DNA from: Lachnospiraceae bacterium
GTDB taxonomy: Bacteria; Bacillota; Clostridia; Lachnospirales; Lachnospiraceae
Length of the DNA: 32,316 nt
NCBI GenBank assembly: GCA_015057435.1
Contig: SVEJ01000034.1
Location: 1-32,316 of the forward strand
Direction: 5' to 3'
In this document: piece after piece, positions 24,401 through 32,314 of the stretch
How positions within the stretch are numbered: the stretch's first letter is position 1
Layout: each line of letters starts with the position of its first letter
The notes under the pieces: model-generated
The model's input: only the letters and a program-made list of their open reading frames with translations
Databases searched by the model: none
What the model was told of the DNA's origin: nothing
Made by a program: the position numbers and the translations under genes

Positions 24401-24717
24401 TGACAGGTCAGATAGAAACATTGTCTCGTATCTTTAAAGATAATGTTGTGATTTCTGCACAATTTAGACATTTGATTCAAGTACATAGAATTACAGATAT
24501 GGATGTGTTTACAATTGCTAAGAATCATGCAGTTCAGTTGGGTTATCCATGTGAGCAGGCAGCTGAGAATAATCTTAGAAAAAGAATGCAAGAGGTTGAG
24601 AGCGGAAATCTTGACCGTGTATTGAAAATTGTAGATAATGCAGTTTCAAAGGCTCACAATCGTGAGATGATATCAGGTGATCAAGAACATCGTCTGGTTC
24701 CTGCGGACTTCGAATAA
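21472..24717 (+). CDS. Large charged-repeat protein with C-terminal AAA+-like domain lacking canonical Walker motifs
   Basis: A 1081-residue protein. Residues 1-200 are charged helices (KKERERKQREEEELR). A Pro/Gly/Ser-rich linker (200-450) follows. A continuous tract of the 8-residue unit AEEEA(R/K)R(K/Q), about 47 copies, covers about 465-840. The C-terminal domain (about 850-1081) has the layout of a CbxX/SpoVK-type AAA+ module: ILGQYGFGTTTIAEDFARSF stands where Walker A should be and GGCLVVENAG where Walker B should be. Thr899 occupies the Walker A lysine position, and Glu949-Asn950 replace Asp-Glu. It may bind nucleotide poorly or not hydrolyse it. It begins 3 bases after the TPR gene. 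Role unknown. Confidence 0.85.
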   Translation: MALQLKGSNGGGNNRQKFNSSSFGAGEIEETSEMKELRMKREADAAAARDAIAKKQEEMRQKAMVYEQMEAAKKERERKQREEEELRNNPALAAERERQLAAEKAAEEQRARFKAEEEAKIQAERRVQEKKMNQTDALIAAIRAQVEKEKAQKEAATIKTAPTASSNKKNDSGENKPQYRTISPEEMAKIEEKKRLKAAGIVVEEKPAQPAEPAKPTASSQGLGGGVSGGASNGPSLTNPLGNGPTLSNANQGSQGLGASMSGGGLGIDITATMNNTNTPNADENTVALDAEQINAAVEKSKTTLSFAKPVETVDVAPEPVKEATIQTEPVRVAPVQPAPIPDSIKTVPVPEPVKVDSGSSTIIVDDGNAWGGTQIEETEPETPTISWVDSGTTPTQVHAPEHAKESSRTSLVDDNGDIISVVPVRQRPTGTNDVQSAYNIDFDDDDDDDVMSFGSYSAPAEDNRQAEEEAKRQAEEEARRKAEEEAKRQAEEEARRKAEEEAKRQAEEEAKRQAEEEARRKAEEEAKRQAEEEARRKAEEEAKRQAEEEARRKAEEEAKRQAEEEARRKAEEEAKRQAEEEARRKAEEEAKRQAEEEARRKAEEEAKRQAEEEARRKAEEEARRKAEEEARRKAEEEAKRKAEEEARRKAEEEAKRKAEEEARRKAEEEAKRKAEEEAKRKAEEEAKRKAEEEARRKAEEEAKRKAEEEARRKAEEEAKRQAEEEARRKAEEEARRKAEEEARRKAEEEAKRKAEEEAKRQAEEEARRKAEEEAKRQAEEEARRKAEEEAKRQAEEEARRKAEEEARRKAEEEARRKAEEEAKRKAEEEAKRKAEEAAKAAVAMNNGFSLPVGAEQFLGKYLSVSAISDQIADTMKYISEHPSEPRNIVILGQYGFGTTTIAEDFARSFYAMGLCKTKTIAKIKAGALNRANISDAISKLQGGCLVVENAGVISNEKLDEIYHIVSDSNNDVVVIMTGQIETLSRIFKDNVVISAQFRHLIQVHRITDMDVFTIAKNHAVQLGYPCEQAAENNLRKRMQEVESGNLDRVLKIVDNAVSKAHNREMISGDQEHRLVPADFE
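22864..23988 (+). repeat. 24-bp minisatellite coding for an 8-residue repeat
   Basis: Roughly 47 tandem 24-bp units (CGTCAGGCTGAAGAAGAAGC-type) encode AEEEARRK/AEEEAKRQ. Unit differences are mainly synonymous (GAA/GAG, CGT/CGC) plus K/R and Q/K exchanges. All three frames of the plus strand and at least one of the minus strand stay open through most of it. Confidence 0.92.
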
Positions 24718-24736
24718 TTCATATTTGAATGAAAGG

Positions 24737-24770
24737 AAAGGCAAAGAATATTTTTCTTTGCTTTTTCTTT
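24737..24770 (+). terminator. Rho-independent terminator after charged-repeat gene
   Basis: GCAAAGAA (24,741-24,748) pairs with TTCTTTGC (24,754-24,761), extendable outwards by A-T pairs, followed by TTTTTCTTTT. It separates the operon from mreB. Confidence 0.85.
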
Positions 24771-24803
24771 TGCAAGAAATATTTAGAAATAATAAAAAAG
24801 GCT

Positions 24804-24831
24804 TTGTTTTTTTATTGTTTTTTGGTATTAT
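24804..24831 (+). promoter_or_regulatory. mreB promoter
   Basis: TTGTTT (24,804-24,809), 16-base spacer, TATTAT (24,826-24,831) preceded by TGG (extended -10). The leader to ATG 24,900 is about 62 bases. Confidence 0.65.
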
Positions 24832-24899
24832 GTAAATGATTGACTTGAAAAGCAATATGGATTGTTTAGATACAATGGTAATTTTGGAGGATAGATTTC

Positions 24900-25883
24900 A
24901 TGTTTGATATGGATATAGGAATTGATTTGGGGACAGCGAATGTTCTTGTATACGTAAAAGGGAAAGGTATTGTTATTAACCAACCATCAGTTGTAGCGTT
25001 TGAAAAACGTTCTAAGAAATTGATTGCAATTGGTAATAAGGCAAAAGCAATGATGGGAAAAGAACCTGACAATATCGAAGTAATACGTCCGTTGAAACAA
25101 GGTGTTATTTCTGATTATATGGTAACAGAAAGAATGTTAAAGACATTTATCGAAACTGCGATGCAGAAGAAGAGAATGTTTAGCAGACCGAGAATTTGTG
25201 TATGTGTTCCGAGTGGTGTAACTGAATTGGAAAAGCGTGGTGTTGAAGATGCGGTGTACCATTCAGGAGCGAAGAATGTAGAGATTATGGAAGAACCAAT
25301 TGCTGCTGCAATTGGTGCTGATATTGATATTTCATTACCACGTGGTAATATGATTGTTGATATTGGTGGCGGAACGACAGATGTTGCTGTTATTTCATTA
25401 GGTGGTATTGTTGTTAGTAACTCATTGAAGTTGGCCGGAGATGATTATAATGATGCAATTATTAAGTATATCCGTAGAACGTATAACCTGTTGATTGGTG
25501 AGCCGACTGCAGAGAAGATAAAGATGACTGTCGGAACGGTTTATCCGCGACAAGAACCGGTAACGATGGAAGTCAAAGGAAGAGATTTGGTGACCGGATT
25601 TCCTGCGAGAATTGTTGTTTCTTCTGAAGAGACAATCGAAGCATTTGCCGAAGTGACGGCACAGATTCTTGATACAATTCATAATGTATTAGAAATCTCA
25701 CCACCGGAGTTGGTAGCCGATGTTGCGGAACACGGAATTGTATTAACAGGTGGCGGTAGCTTGATGCATGGTATGGACAGACTTGTGGAAGAAAGTACGG
25801 GAATACATGCATATGTTGCACCAACTGCATTAGAAGCAGTTGTATTTGGCGCAGGCCGTTCTGTGAATTATATAGGAAAATAG
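24900..25883 (+). CDS. mreB: Rod shape-determining protein MreB/Mbl
   Basis: A 327-residue actin-like protein. It has the phosphate-1 motif IGIDLGTANVLVYV, the MIVDIGGGTTDVAVISLGG phosphate-2 block, EEPIAAAIG and the adenosine motif ELVADVAEHGIVLTGGGSLM. MreB polymerises under the membrane and guides wall synthesis. TTGGAGG lies 9 bases before ATG 24,900. mreC and mreD are not next to it, so it may be an Mbl- or MreBH-type paralogue. It follows the charged-repeat/pseudo-AAA gene but has its own promoter and terminator. Confidence 0.95.
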   Translation: MFDMDIGIDLGTANVLVYVKGKGIVINQPSVVAFEKRSKKLIAIGNKAKAMMGKEPDNIEVIRPLKQGVISDYMVTERMLKTFIETAMQKKRMFSRPRICVCVPSGVTELEKRGVEDAVYHSGAKNVEIMEEPIAAAIGADIDISLPRGNMIVDIGGGTTDVAVISLGGIVVSNSLKLAGDDYNDAIIKYIRRTYNLLIGEPTAEKIKMTVGTVYPRQEPVTMEVKGRDLVTGFPARIVVSSEETIEAFAEVTAQILDTIHNVLEISPPELVADVAEHGIVLTGGGSLMHGMDRLVEESTGIHAYVAPTALEAVVFGAGRSVNYIGK

Positions 25884-25886
25884 AGT

Positions 25887-25936
25887 GAGAGCGCTAATTG
25901 GTATCAATATAGTATGATACATTGGCGCTTTCTTTT
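25887..25936 (+). terminator. Rho-independent terminator after mreB
   Basis: Outer stem of about 12 bp around GCGC (25,891-25,894 with 25,925-25,928) and inner stem GTATCA/TGATAC (25,901-25,906 with 25,915-25,920), followed by TTCTTTTA. Confidence 0.85.
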
Positions 25937-25959
25937 ATGTAATGGAATGAGGGATAACG

Positions 25960-27861
25960 ATGAGTTTTTTGCCAATTAATAAAAGTGAAATGAAACGTCT
26001 TGGATGGGACAGACCGGATTTTGTTTTTGTGACAGGAGACGCGTATGTCGACCATCCGTCATTTGGTACAGCAATTATTAGCAGAGTCTTGGAATCACGC
26101 GGATATAAGGTTGCGATTATTGCGCAACCGGATTGGAAACAGGAAGATAGTATCAAAGTTTTTGGAGAACCAAGATTAGGTTTTTTGGTAAATGCAGGTA
26201 ATATGGATTCTATGGTGAATCATTATACCGTTTCTAAGAAGAGAAGAAATGCAGATGCGTATACACCGGGTGGTGTGCCAGGAAAACGTCCGGATTATGC
26301 AACAATTGTATATTGTAATCTGATTAAGCGAGCGTACAAAAACAGTCCTATTATTATAGGGGGAATAGAGGCGAGCTTGAGGAGAATGGCACATTATGAT
26401 TATTGGTCGGATAAGTTAAAAAAATCAATTCTGATTGATTCGGGAGCAGACCTGTTAAGCTATGGAATGGGAGAGCATTCAATCGTAGAAATTGCAGATG
26501 CACTTGATAGCGGTTTGTCTGTTAAAGATATAACATTTGTTGCGGGAACTGTTTATAAGACGCGAGATGTAGAACATGTATATGATGCAATTATGTTGCC
26601 AAGCTATGATGAAGTGGCACAAGACACAATAACTTATGCGAAAAGTTTCAAAGTGCAATATGAAAATACGGATCCGTTCAGCGCAAAACCCTTGATTGAA
26701 TGTTATGGTGAGAAACGTTATATTGTGCAAAACCCGCCGGCGAAACCATTATCTACACAGGAGATGGACGATATATATGAATTGCCGTATATGAGAACTT
26801 ATCATCCTTCGTATGAGAAACTTGGCGGGGTTCCGGCTATTGAGGAGATTCGTTTTTCTCTGACAAGTAATAGAGGTTGCTTTGGTGGTTGTAGTTTCTG
26901 CGCCCTTACATTTCATCAGGGAAGAATTGTGCAGTGCAGAAGTCATGAATCGTTAATAAAAGAAGCGAAACTTATGACAGAAGATCCGCAATTCAAAGGA
27001 TATATTCATGATGTTGGCGGACCGACGGCAGATTTCCGTTCTCCTTCGTGTGCGAAACAGTTACGTGTAGGAGTTTGCAAAGACAAGCAATGTCTGTATC
27101 CGGCACCATGTAAGAATATGAAAGCGGACCACTCAGATTATATTTCTTTGTTGCGTAAGTTACGTGCACTTCCGAAGGTCAAAAAGGTATTTATCCGTTC
27201 GGGAATTCGGTTTGATTATGTGCTTGCAGACAAAGATGATACTTTTATGAAGGAATTATGCAAGTATCATATAAGTGGGCAGTTACGTGTTGCACCGGAG
27301 CATGTAGCAGATAAAGTGCTTCGTTTGATGGGGAAACCGGAACATGCAATATATCAACGTTTTTCCAAACAATTTGAGAAGACGAATCAGGCTTTGGGTA
27401 TGAAACAATATCTTGTTCCTTATCTAATGTCTTCGCATCCGGGATCAGGATTAGATGAGGCGATCGCTTTAGCAGAAAGTATCAGAGACTTGGGATATAT
27501 GCCGGAACAGGTACAGGATTTTTATCCGACACCGTCGACAATTTCAACGTGTATGTATTATACCGGTCTCGATCCAAGGAACATGGAGTCGGTATATGTG
27601 ACGAAAAATCCGCATGAGAAAGCAATGCAAAGAGCACTGATTCAATACAAACGACCGGAGAACTACGACCTTGTAAAAGAAGCATTATTGAAGGCCGGAA
27701 GAAGTGATTTGATTGGTTTTGGTAAAGAATGTTTGATCTTGCCGAGAAAAATACAAAAAGAACAGAAGTCTTACAGCAATCATAAAAAGCAAGAAAAAGA
27801 TGCAAAGATAAATACGCAAAAACGAAAAACAAGACGAAATGTTCACAAAAAGAAGAAGTAA
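25960..27861 (+). CDS. YgiQ family radical SAM protein
   Basis: A 633-residue YgiQ (UPF0313) protein. The radical SAM cluster motif is CFGGCSFC, in SNRGCFGGCSFCALTFHQGR (about 305-325). The N-terminus (GDAYVDHPSFGTAIISRVLE) has the cobalamin-type-fold segment of this family, and APEHVADKVLRLMGKP and YPTPSTISTCMYYTG are family hallmarks. A very basic tail ends it (KRKTRRNVHKKKK). The reaction is unknown. GAGGG precedes ATG 25,960. No co-transcribed partner is evident. Confidence 0.95.
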   Translation: MSFLPINKSEMKRLGWDRPDFVFVTGDAYVDHPSFGTAIISRVLESRGYKVAIIAQPDWKQEDSIKVFGEPRLGFLVNAGNMDSMVNHYTVSKKRRNADAYTPGGVPGKRPDYATIVYCNLIKRAYKNSPIIIGGIEASLRRMAHYDYWSDKLKKSILIDSGADLLSYGMGEHSIVEIADALDSGLSVKDITFVAGTVYKTRDVEHVYDAIMLPSYDEVAQDTITYAKSFKVQYENTDPFSAKPLIECYGEKRYIVQNPPAKPLSTQEMDDIYELPYMRTYHPSYEKLGGVPAIEEIRFSLTSNRGCFGGCSFCALTFHQGRIVQCRSHESLIKEAKLMTEDPQFKGYIHDVGGPTADFRSPSCAKQLRVGVCKDKQCLYPAPCKNMKADHSDYISLLRKLRALPKVKKVFIRSGIRFDYVLADKDDTFMKELCKYHISGQLRVAPEHVADKVLRLMGKPEHAIYQRFSKQFEKTNQALGMKQYLVPYLMSSHPGSGLDEAIALAESIRDLGYMPEQVQDFYPTPSTISTCMYYTGLDPRNMESVYVTKNPHEKAMQRALIQYKRPENYDLVKEALLKAGRSDLIGFGKECLILPRKIQKEQKSYSNHKKQEKDAKINTQKRKTRRNVHKKKK

Positions 27862-27946
27862 TAAACTTTATTCAAATTTGATAAAAATGTTCAAAAAAAA
27901 GAACAAAAATTAGGCATAAAATGGCGGCTTGCACGTCTACATTTTG

Positions 27947-27975
27947 TTGCAAGTTGGACGGAAATATGGTATCAT
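27947..27975 (+). promoter_or_regulatory. Promoter of butyrate operon
   Basis: TTGCAA (27,947-27,952), 17-base spacer, TATCAT (27,970-27,975), preceded by TGG (extended -10). Predicted start about 27,982. Confidence 0.75.
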
Positions 27976-27988
27976 GTTAGCAAATTGC

Positions 27989-28044
27989 GTGGTGATGAAG
28001 GTGTTGATTGTTTTTATACGAGACACAACACTTGGTTTAGCCAC
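27989..28044 (+). promoter_or_regulatory. Structured leader of thl
   Basis: GTGG (27,989-27,992) pairs with CCAC (28,041-28,044); inside, AAG(G)TGTTG (27,998-28,006) pairs with CAACACTT (28,026-28,033) with one bulge. It leaves the ribosome site (GGAGGA, about 28,059-28,064) free. No known riboswitch is recognised. Confidence 0.5.
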
Positions 28045-28073
28045 CAAAAAATAAAAATGGAGGATGTTTCAAT

Positions 28074-29255
28074 ATGTCAAAGAAAGTTGTTTTAGCTGGC
28101 GCTTGTCGTACAGCAATCGGAACTATGGGTGGAACTTTAAGTACTACTCCTGCAGCAGATTTAGGTGCTATTGTTATTAAGGAAGCTTTAGAGAGAGCTG
28201 GTGTCCCGGCTGAGAAAGTAGATCATGTATATATGGGTTGTGTAATCCAGGCTGGTCTTGGCCAGAATGTTGCACGTCAGGCTTCAATTAAGGCTGGTTT
28301 ACCAAATGAGATTCCGGCAGTTACAGTAAACGTTGTTTGTGGTTCAGGTTTGAACTGTGTTAACATGGCAGCTCAGATGATTCAGGCTGGTGATGCTGAT
28401 ATCGTTGTTGCAGGTGGTATGGAGAATATGTCAATGGCACCATATGCACTTGATAAGGCTCGTTTCGGTTACCGTATGGGTAATGCAACAATGAAGGATA
28501 CAATGGTTAATGATGCTCTTTGGGATGCATTCAATGATTATCATATGATCAAGACAGCTGACAACATTTGTGAGGAGTGGGGACTTACTCGTGAAGAGCT
28601 TGACGAGTTTGCATTAAAGAGCCAGCAGAAGGCTGAGGCAGCTCAGGCAAACGGCGCTTTCGATAAGGAAATCGTTCCTGTGACAATTAAGAATAGAAAA
28701 GGTGACATCGTGTTCGCTAAGGATGAAGGACCAAGAGCAGGTTCTACTATGGAAGGTCTTGCAAAACTTCGTCCAATCAATAAGGATGGTTTTGTTACAG
28801 CAGGTAATGCTTCAGGTATCAATGATGGTGCTGCAGCTATCGTAGTAATGAGTGAAGAGAAGGCTAAGGAACTTGGCGTTAAGCCAATGGCTACATTTGT
28901 TGCAGGTGCTTTGGCAGGTTGCAGACCGGAAGTTATGGGTATTGGTCCTGTTCCGGCTACACAGAAGGTTATGGCTAAGGCTGATATGAAGATCGAAGAC
29001 TTTGATATCATCGAGGCAAATGAAGCATTTGCTGCACAGTCAATCGCTGTAGGTAAAGATCTTGGTATTGATGTAGACAAGCAGTTGAACCCTAACGGTG
29101 GTGCAATTGCACTTGGACACCCTGTTGGTGCTTCAGGATGTCGTATCCTTGTTACACTTCTTCATGAGATGGAAGCAAAGGATGCTAAGAAGGGTCTTGC
29201 TACACTTTGTATCGGTGGTGGTATGGGTTGTGCTACTATCGTTGAGAGAGACTAA
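28074..29255 (+). CDS. thlA: Acetyl-CoA acetyltransferase (thiolase)
   Basis: A 393-residue biosynthetic thiolase condensing two acetyl-CoA to acetoacetyl-CoA, the first butyrate step. Active-site pieces are VVCGSGLNC (nucleophilic Cys near residue 88), [17 protein letters not shown] (His) and [10 protein letters not shown] (second Cys). GGAGGA precedes ATG 28,074. It is the first gene of thl-crt-hbd-bcd. Codon use looks more codon-biased and GC-richer than the defence region, as expected of a highly expressed core operon (impression, not computed). Confidence 0.97.
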   Translation: MSKKVVLAGACRTAIGTMGGTLSTTPAADLGAIVIKEALERAGVPAEKVDHVYMGCVIQAGLGQNVARQASIKAGLPNEIPAVTVNVVCGSGLNCVNMAAQMIQAGDADIVVAGGMENMSMAPYALDKARFGYRMGNATMKDTMVNDALWDAFNDYHMIKTADNICEEWGLTREELDEFALKSQQKAEAAQANGAFDKEIVPVTIKNRKGDIVFAKDEGPRAGSTMEGLAKLRPINKDGFVTAGNASGINDGAAAIVVMSEEKAKELGVKPMATFVAGALAGCRPEVMGIGPVPATQKVMAKADMKIEDFDIIEANEAFAAQSIAVGKDLGIDVDKQLNPNGGAIALGHPVGASGCRILVTLLHEMEAKDAKKGLATLCIGGGMGCATIVERD

Positions 29256-29278
29256 TTTGAATCAAAGGAGAAAAACGT

Positions 29279-30070
29279 ATGGAATTTATCACATATGAGC
29301 AGGATGGATTTGTTGGAATTATTACAATTAATCGTCCAAAGGCATTAAACGCATTGAACAGTCAGGTATTGGAAGAGTTAGATGCAACATTAGATGCAGT
29401 TGACTTAGATGCTACCAGAGCTTTGATTTTGACAGGTGCCGGAGACAAGTCATTTGTTGCAGGTGCTGATATCGGAGAGATGTCTACTCTTACTAAGGCT
29501 GAAGGCGAAGCTTTCGGTAAGAAGGGTAATGATGTATTCCGTAAGTTAGAGACATTCCCACTTCCTGTAATTGCAGCTGTTAACGGCTTTGCATTAGGTG
29601 GTGGATGTGAGATCTCTATGAGCTGTGATATCAGAATTTGTTCTGATAACGCAATCTTTGGTCAGCCTGAGGTTGGTCTTGGTATTACACCTGGATTTGG
29701 CGGTACACAAAGACTTGCTCGTCTTGTAGGTGCAGGTATGGCTAAGCAGATGATCTACACAGCTCGTAATATTAAGGCTGATGAGGCTTATCGTATCGGT
29801 CTTGTAAATGCAGTATATCCACAGGATGAATTGATGGATGCAGCTAAGAAGATGGCAGCAGGTATTGCTATGCAGGCTCCAATTGCTGTTCGTAACTGCA
29901 AGAAGGCAATTAACGATGGATTGGATGTAGATATGGATCAGGCAATTGTAATCGAAGAGAAGTTGTTCGGTGATTGCTTCGAGACAGAAGACCAGAGAGC
30001 AGGTATGGGTAACTTCTTAGAGAAGGATAAGGAAAAGAAGTTAAAGGTTGTTCCATTCCAGAACAAGTAA
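29279..30070 (+). CDS. crt: 3-hydroxybutyryl-CoA dehydratase (crotonase)
   Basis: A 263-residue crotonase that dehydrates 3-hydroxybutyryl-CoA to crotonyl-CoA. The oxyanion-hole segments FVAGADIGEM and NGFALGGGCEISMSCDIR are present, with the catalytic Glu-containing block QPEVGLGITPGFGGTQRL. AAAGGAG precedes ATG 29,279; the gap after thl is 23 bases. Third reaction of the butyrate pathway. Confidence 0.96.
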   Translation: MEFITYEQDGFVGIITINRPKALNALNSQVLEELDATLDAVDLDATRALILTGAGDKSFVAGADIGEMSTLTKAEGEAFGKKGNDVFRKLETFPLPVIAAVNGFALGGGCEISMSCDIRICSDNAIFGQPEVGLGITPGFGGTQRLARLVGAGMAKQMIYTARNIKADEAYRIGLVNAVYPQDELMDAAKKMAAGIAMQAPIAVRNCKKAINDGLDVDMDQAIVIEEKLFGDCFETEDQRAGMGNFLEKDKEKKLKVVPFQNK

Positions 30071-30091
30071 TTATTAAATTTTATGATTTTA

Positions 30092-30130
30092 ACACGATTA
30101 GGGTGGCCATTATGACCATCCTATACGTGT
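30092..30130 (+). other. Intra-operon hairpin between crt and hbd
   Basis: ACACG pairs with CGTGT and, after a 3-base internal loop, AGGGTGG (30,100-30,106) pairs with CCATCCT. It has no T tract, so it is more likely an RNA processing or stability element than a terminator. Confidence 0.6.
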
Positions 30131-30211
30131 GAAATAAGGATAACAGTTTGAACGAAACGTATATGAATTCAAATTGTGTATTCAATAATATATTTTTAGG
30201 AGGACATGAAA

Positions 30212-31084
30212 ATGAAAGTTGGCGTTATTGGTGCAGGAACCATGGGTCAGGGTATTGCTAAGGCATTCGCACAGGTTGATGGATACGAAGTAGCTCTTTG
30301 TGACATCAAGCAGGAGTGGGCTGAAGGCGGTAAGGACAAGATTGCAAAAGGTTATGCAAGACTTGTAGAAAAAGGAAAAATGGATCAGGATAAGGTAGAT
30401 GCAATTCTTAACAGCATCACACCGGGTCTTAAGGAAGATCTTTGTGCAGATTGCGATTTGATCGTAGAAGCTGCATTCGAGAATATGGAAGTAAAGAAGA
30501 CAACATTCTCTGAGTTAGATAAGATTTGTAAGGCAGAGTGCATTTTCGCATCTAATACATCATCTCTTTCAATTACTGAGATTGGTAACGGACTTACACG
30601 TCCTATGATCGGTATGCATTTCTTCAATCCTGCTGATCGTATGAAATTAGTAGAAGTAATTGCAGGTGTGAACACACCACAGGAAACAGTTGATAAGATC
30701 GTTAAGATTTCTGAAGAAATCGGTAAGACACCTGTACAGGTTAACGAAGCTGCAGGTTTCGTTGTTAACCGTATCTTGATTCCAATGATTAATGAAGCTG
30801 CATTCATTAAGATGGAAGGTGTTTCAGATGTAGCTGGTATCGACGCAGCTATGAAGCTTGGTGCTAATCATCCAATGGGACCTCTTGAGTTAGGTGATTT
30901 CATTGGTTTGGATATTTGTCTTGCTATTATGGACGTTCTTTACAATGAGACAGGTGATAACAAGTATCGTGCATGTCCATTGCTTCGTAAGATGGTTCGT
31001 GGTGGTAATCTTGGTGTTAAGAGCGGTAAGGGATTCTATATCTACAATGCTGACCGTACAAAGACACCTATGGATGCTCAGTAG
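30212..31084 (+). CDS. hbd: 3-hydroxybutyryl-CoA dehydrogenase
   Basis: A 290-residue NAD(P)-dependent enzyme reducing acetoacetyl-CoA to 3-hydroxybutyryl-CoA. It has the Rossmann motif GAGTMGQGIA, ASNTSSLSITEI, GMHFFNPA (catalytic His) and AAGFVVNRILIPMINEA. ATG 30,212 is preferred over ATG 30,206 because TAGGAGGA (30,197-30,204) then lies at normal spacing and the protein starts MKVGVIGAG. The 141-base gap from crt holds a hairpin. Second reaction of the pathway. Confidence 0.96.
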   Translation: MKVGVIGAGTMGQGIAKAFAQVDGYEVALCDIKQEWAEGGKDKIAKGYARLVEKGKMDQDKVDAILNSITPGLKEDLCADCDLIVEAAFENMEVKKTTFSELDKICKAECIFASNTSSLSITEIGNGLTRPMIGMHFFNPADRMKLVEVIAGVNTPQETVDKIVKISEEIGKTPVQVNEAAGFVVNRILIPMINEAAFIKMEGVSDVAGIDAAMKLGANHPMGPLELGDFIGLDICLAIMDVLYNETGDNKYRACPLLRKMVRGGNLGVKSGKGFYIYNADRTKTPMDAQ

Positions 31085-31142
31085 GATAGAGCATAACAGA
31101 CAGAAATGTTCGATAAGAACAATTTTATAGGAGGAAATAATA

Positions 31143-32309
31143 ATGGATTTCACTTTAAGTAAGAAACATGAAATGGCGCAGACACTTTTCAGAGAGTTTG
31201 CTGAAAATGAAGTAAAGCCACTTGCTCAGGAAATCGATGAGGAACACAGATTCCCAAGAGAGACAGTTGAGAAGATGGCAAAAGCAGGATTTTTAGGTAT
31301 TCCTGTTCCTAAGGAGTTAGGTGGTCAGGGTTGTGATCCTTTAACATATGCAATGTGTGTTGAGGAGTTATCAAAGGTTTGTGGTACAACAGGTGTTATC
31401 GTATCTGCACATACATCTCTTTGTGTTGATCCAATCCAGACATATGGTACACCGGAGCAGAAGGAAAAGTATATTCCTGATTTGGCTTCTGGTAAGAAGT
31501 TAGGTGCTTTTGGTTTAACTGAGCCGGGTGCTGGTACAGATGCACAGGGTCAGCAGACAAAGGCTGTATTAGATGGTGATGAGTGGGTATTAAATGGTTC
31601 TAAGTGCTTTATCACAAACGGTAAGGAAGCTGACATTTATATCATCATTGCTGTAACAGGTAAGATTGAGAAGCGTGGTAGAATGCAGAAAGAGATTTCA
31701 GCATTTATTGTTGAGAAGGGTACACCAGGATTTACCTTTGGTACAAAGGAAAACAAGATGGGTATCTGCGCATCTTCTACTTATGAGTTAATCTTTACAG
31801 ATTGCCGTATTCCAAAGGAGAACTTATTAGGTGCTAAGGGTAAGGGATTTGGTATCGCTATGCATACATTAGATGGTGGTCGTATCGGTATCGCTGCTCA
31901 GGCTCTTGGTATCGCTGAGGGTGCTTTGGAGACAACAATTAACTACGTTAAGGAAAGAAAGCAGTTCGGTAGAAGCATTTCTGCATTCCAGAATACACAG
32001 TTCCAGTTAGCTGATATGGCTACTAAGGTAGAGGCTGCTAAGTTGTTAGTATACAAGGCTGCTATGAAGAAGGGTGAGTACCAGAATGGTGCTAAGGTTT
32101 CTTATTCTGTAGAGGCTGCTATGGCTAAGTTGTATGCTGCTGAGGTTGCTATGGAAGTAACAACTAAGGCTGTTCAGTTACATGGTGGTTATGGTTATAT
32201 TAAAGAGTACGGCGTTGAGCGTATGATGCGTGATGCTAAGATCACAGAGATTTACGAAGGAACTTCAGAAGTTCAGCGTATGGTTATCTCTGCAAATTTA
32301 TTAAACTAG
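31143..32309 (+). CDS. bcd: Butyryl-CoA dehydrogenase
   Basis: A 388-residue acyl-CoA dehydrogenase that reduces crotonyl-CoA to butyryl-CoA, normally with EtfAB and coupled to ferredoxin reduction (electron bifurcation). The FAD-binding pieces GLTEPGAGTDA, WVLNGSKCFITNG and QFGRSISAFQ are present, as is the C-terminal IYEGTSEVQRMVI region with the catalytic base. AGGAGG precedes ATG 31,143. Complete, ending seven bases before the window edge. Confidence 0.97.
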   Translation: MDFTLSKKHEMAQTLFREFAENEVKPLAQEIDEEHRFPRETVEKMAKAGFLGIPVPKELGGQGCDPLTYAMCVEELSKVCGTTGVIVSAHTSLCVDPIQTYGTPEQKEKYIPDLASGKKLGAFGLTEPGAGTDAQGQQTKAVLDGDEWVLNGSKCFITNGKEADIYIIIAVTGKIEKRGRMQKEISAFIVEKGTPGFTFGTKENKMGICASSTYELIFTDCRIPKENLLGAKGKGFGIAMHTLDGGRIGIAAQALGIAEGALETTINYVKERKQFGRSISAFQNTQFQLADMATKVEAAKLLVYKAAMKKGEYQNGAKVSYSVEAAMAKLYAAEVAMEVTTKAVQLHGGYGYIKEYGVERMMRDAKITEIYEGTSEVQRMVISANLLN

Positions 32310-32314
32310 GAGGT
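32308..32314 (+). promoter_or_regulatory. Ribosome site of the next gene (probably etfB)
   Basis: AGGAGGT overlaps the bcd stop at the window edge. In butyrate operons of this order the next genes are usually etfB and etfA; that they follow here is inference. Confidence 0.55.

Noticed and set aside
27880..27912. Possible terminator after the YgiQ gene
   Set aside because: Only GTTC/GAAC flanks an A run; too weak to call.
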